Source of the DNA: Rhodospirillales bacterium
Lineage (GTDB): Bacteria; Pseudomonadota; Alphaproteobacteria; Rhodospirillales; JAPHTL01
Length of the DNA: 12,820 nt
Direction of reading: 5' to 3'
NCBI GenBank assembly: GCA_026193355.1
Contig: JAPHTL010000322.1
Coordinates: 1-12,820, forward strand
Below are positions 12,501-12,820 of this stretch, piece by piece. The notes below the pieces were generated by a model, which did not search any database, had not been told where the DNA came from, and saw only the letters and a program-made list of their open reading frames with translations. The position numbers and the translations under genes are program-made. Position 1 is the stretch's first letter, and every line of letters begins with the position of its first letter.

Positions 12501-12820
12501 ATGAGTAGACCGTTGGTGTTTTACCAGCGGACGGGATCCCGTATCGCCGCCCTTATTGTAATCATCATTGCGCCACTGATGGCCTATTATTGGTATCAGG
12601 CAACGGCGGAAAAGGGGCGTCGCCTTGCCCGGGAATCAGAACGCCTCATGGTTAGTGCCGACCGGGTGGCGGAACAATTCCTGAACCTTATTGATTCTTC
12701 CCGCGACCTGTTGAACGGCCTTTCCCAGATCGACGAGATTATTGGTGATGATGCTACGGCCTGTTCCCAAACGTTGCAGCGTATCGGCGTCCGTTTTCCG
12801 AAATACACCAATTTTTCAAA
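12501..12820 (+). CDS. Membrane-anchored sensor protein, N-terminal part (Cache-like domain; 3' end outside window)
   Basis: The frame opens with ATG at 12501 and runs to the window end without a stop (106 complete codons). GGAGG at 12492-12496 lies 4 bases before the start. Residues 1-12 are short and basic, about 13-32 form one transmembrane helix (IAALIVIIIAPLMAYYWY), and the rest is a helical extracytoplasmic segment. The pattern of a Cys followed by a Leu-rich helix, then FPKYTNF, resembles the start of dCache_1 or related sensory domains in proteobacterial histidine kinases and diguanylate cyclases. The protein is therefore probably a one-component or two-component sensor detecting a small periplasmic ligand. 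The output domain is outside the window, so kinase, GGDEF/EAL or chemoreceptor function cannot be decided. Confidence 0.78.
   Translation, partial: MSRPLVFYQRTGSRIAALIVIIIAPLMAYYWYQATAEKGRRLARESERLMVSADRVAEQFLNLIDSSRDLLNGLSQIDEIIGDDATACSQTLQRIGVRFPKYTNFS

Noticed and set aside
1..12820. Mobile element, CRISPR array, prophage or defence system
   Set aside because: No transposase, integrase, direct-repeat array, tRNA-linked att site or known defence domain is visible. All genes fit core or surface-glycan functions.

Overview
The window is GC-rich, densely packed and free of transposases, tRNAs, rRNAs, CRISPR arrays and phage genes. The proteins look alphaproteobacterial, most like Rhodospirillales: the dihydroorotase belongs to a clade I associate with that class, and the paired GT4 enzymes resemble proteins from that group. 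This placement rests on family recognition, not on a database search.

Positions 1-5865 (+) hold a glycan-assembly operon, probably for lipopolysaccharide core or another surface polysaccharide. It contains the tail of a GT4 glycosyltransferase, a GT9 heptosyltransferase-like enzyme, a WaaE/KdtX-like GT2 enzyme, two further GT4 enzymes and a glutamine-dependent asparagine-synthase-family amidotransferase. The last four genes each overlap the stop codon of the gene before by 1 or 4 bases, so translation is probably coupled. The amidotransferase at the end suggests an amidated sugar in the product. A weak hairpin followed by a T-rich tract lies just after it.

Positions 5982-8273 (+) hold the most unusual gene. 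It encodes a 763-residue soluble protein with an unrecognised N-terminal module, two hemerythrin domains joined by an acidic linker, and a roughly 260-residue Glu/Pro/Asp-rich tail. The first hemerythrin domain keeps all seven di-iron ligands. The second has the same spacing, but its first His is Gln and its last Asp is Glu. A dihydroorotase-like amidohydrolase follows after 35 bases and may share the transcript.

Positions 9733-11489 (+) hold an AcuI/YhdH-type acrylyl-CoA reductase and, after a short gap, an exported four-repeat Sel1 protein. RlmJ, the 23S rRNA m6A2030 methyltransferase, lies convergently on the minus strand (11533-12306). The last gene (12501 to the window end, +) begins a membrane-anchored sensor with a Cache-like extracytoplasmic domain, cut by the window edge.

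The metabolic and housekeeping genes look ordinary. The hemerythrin protein is the best candidate for undescribed biology. No multi-gene novel system can be demonstrated from this sequence alone.
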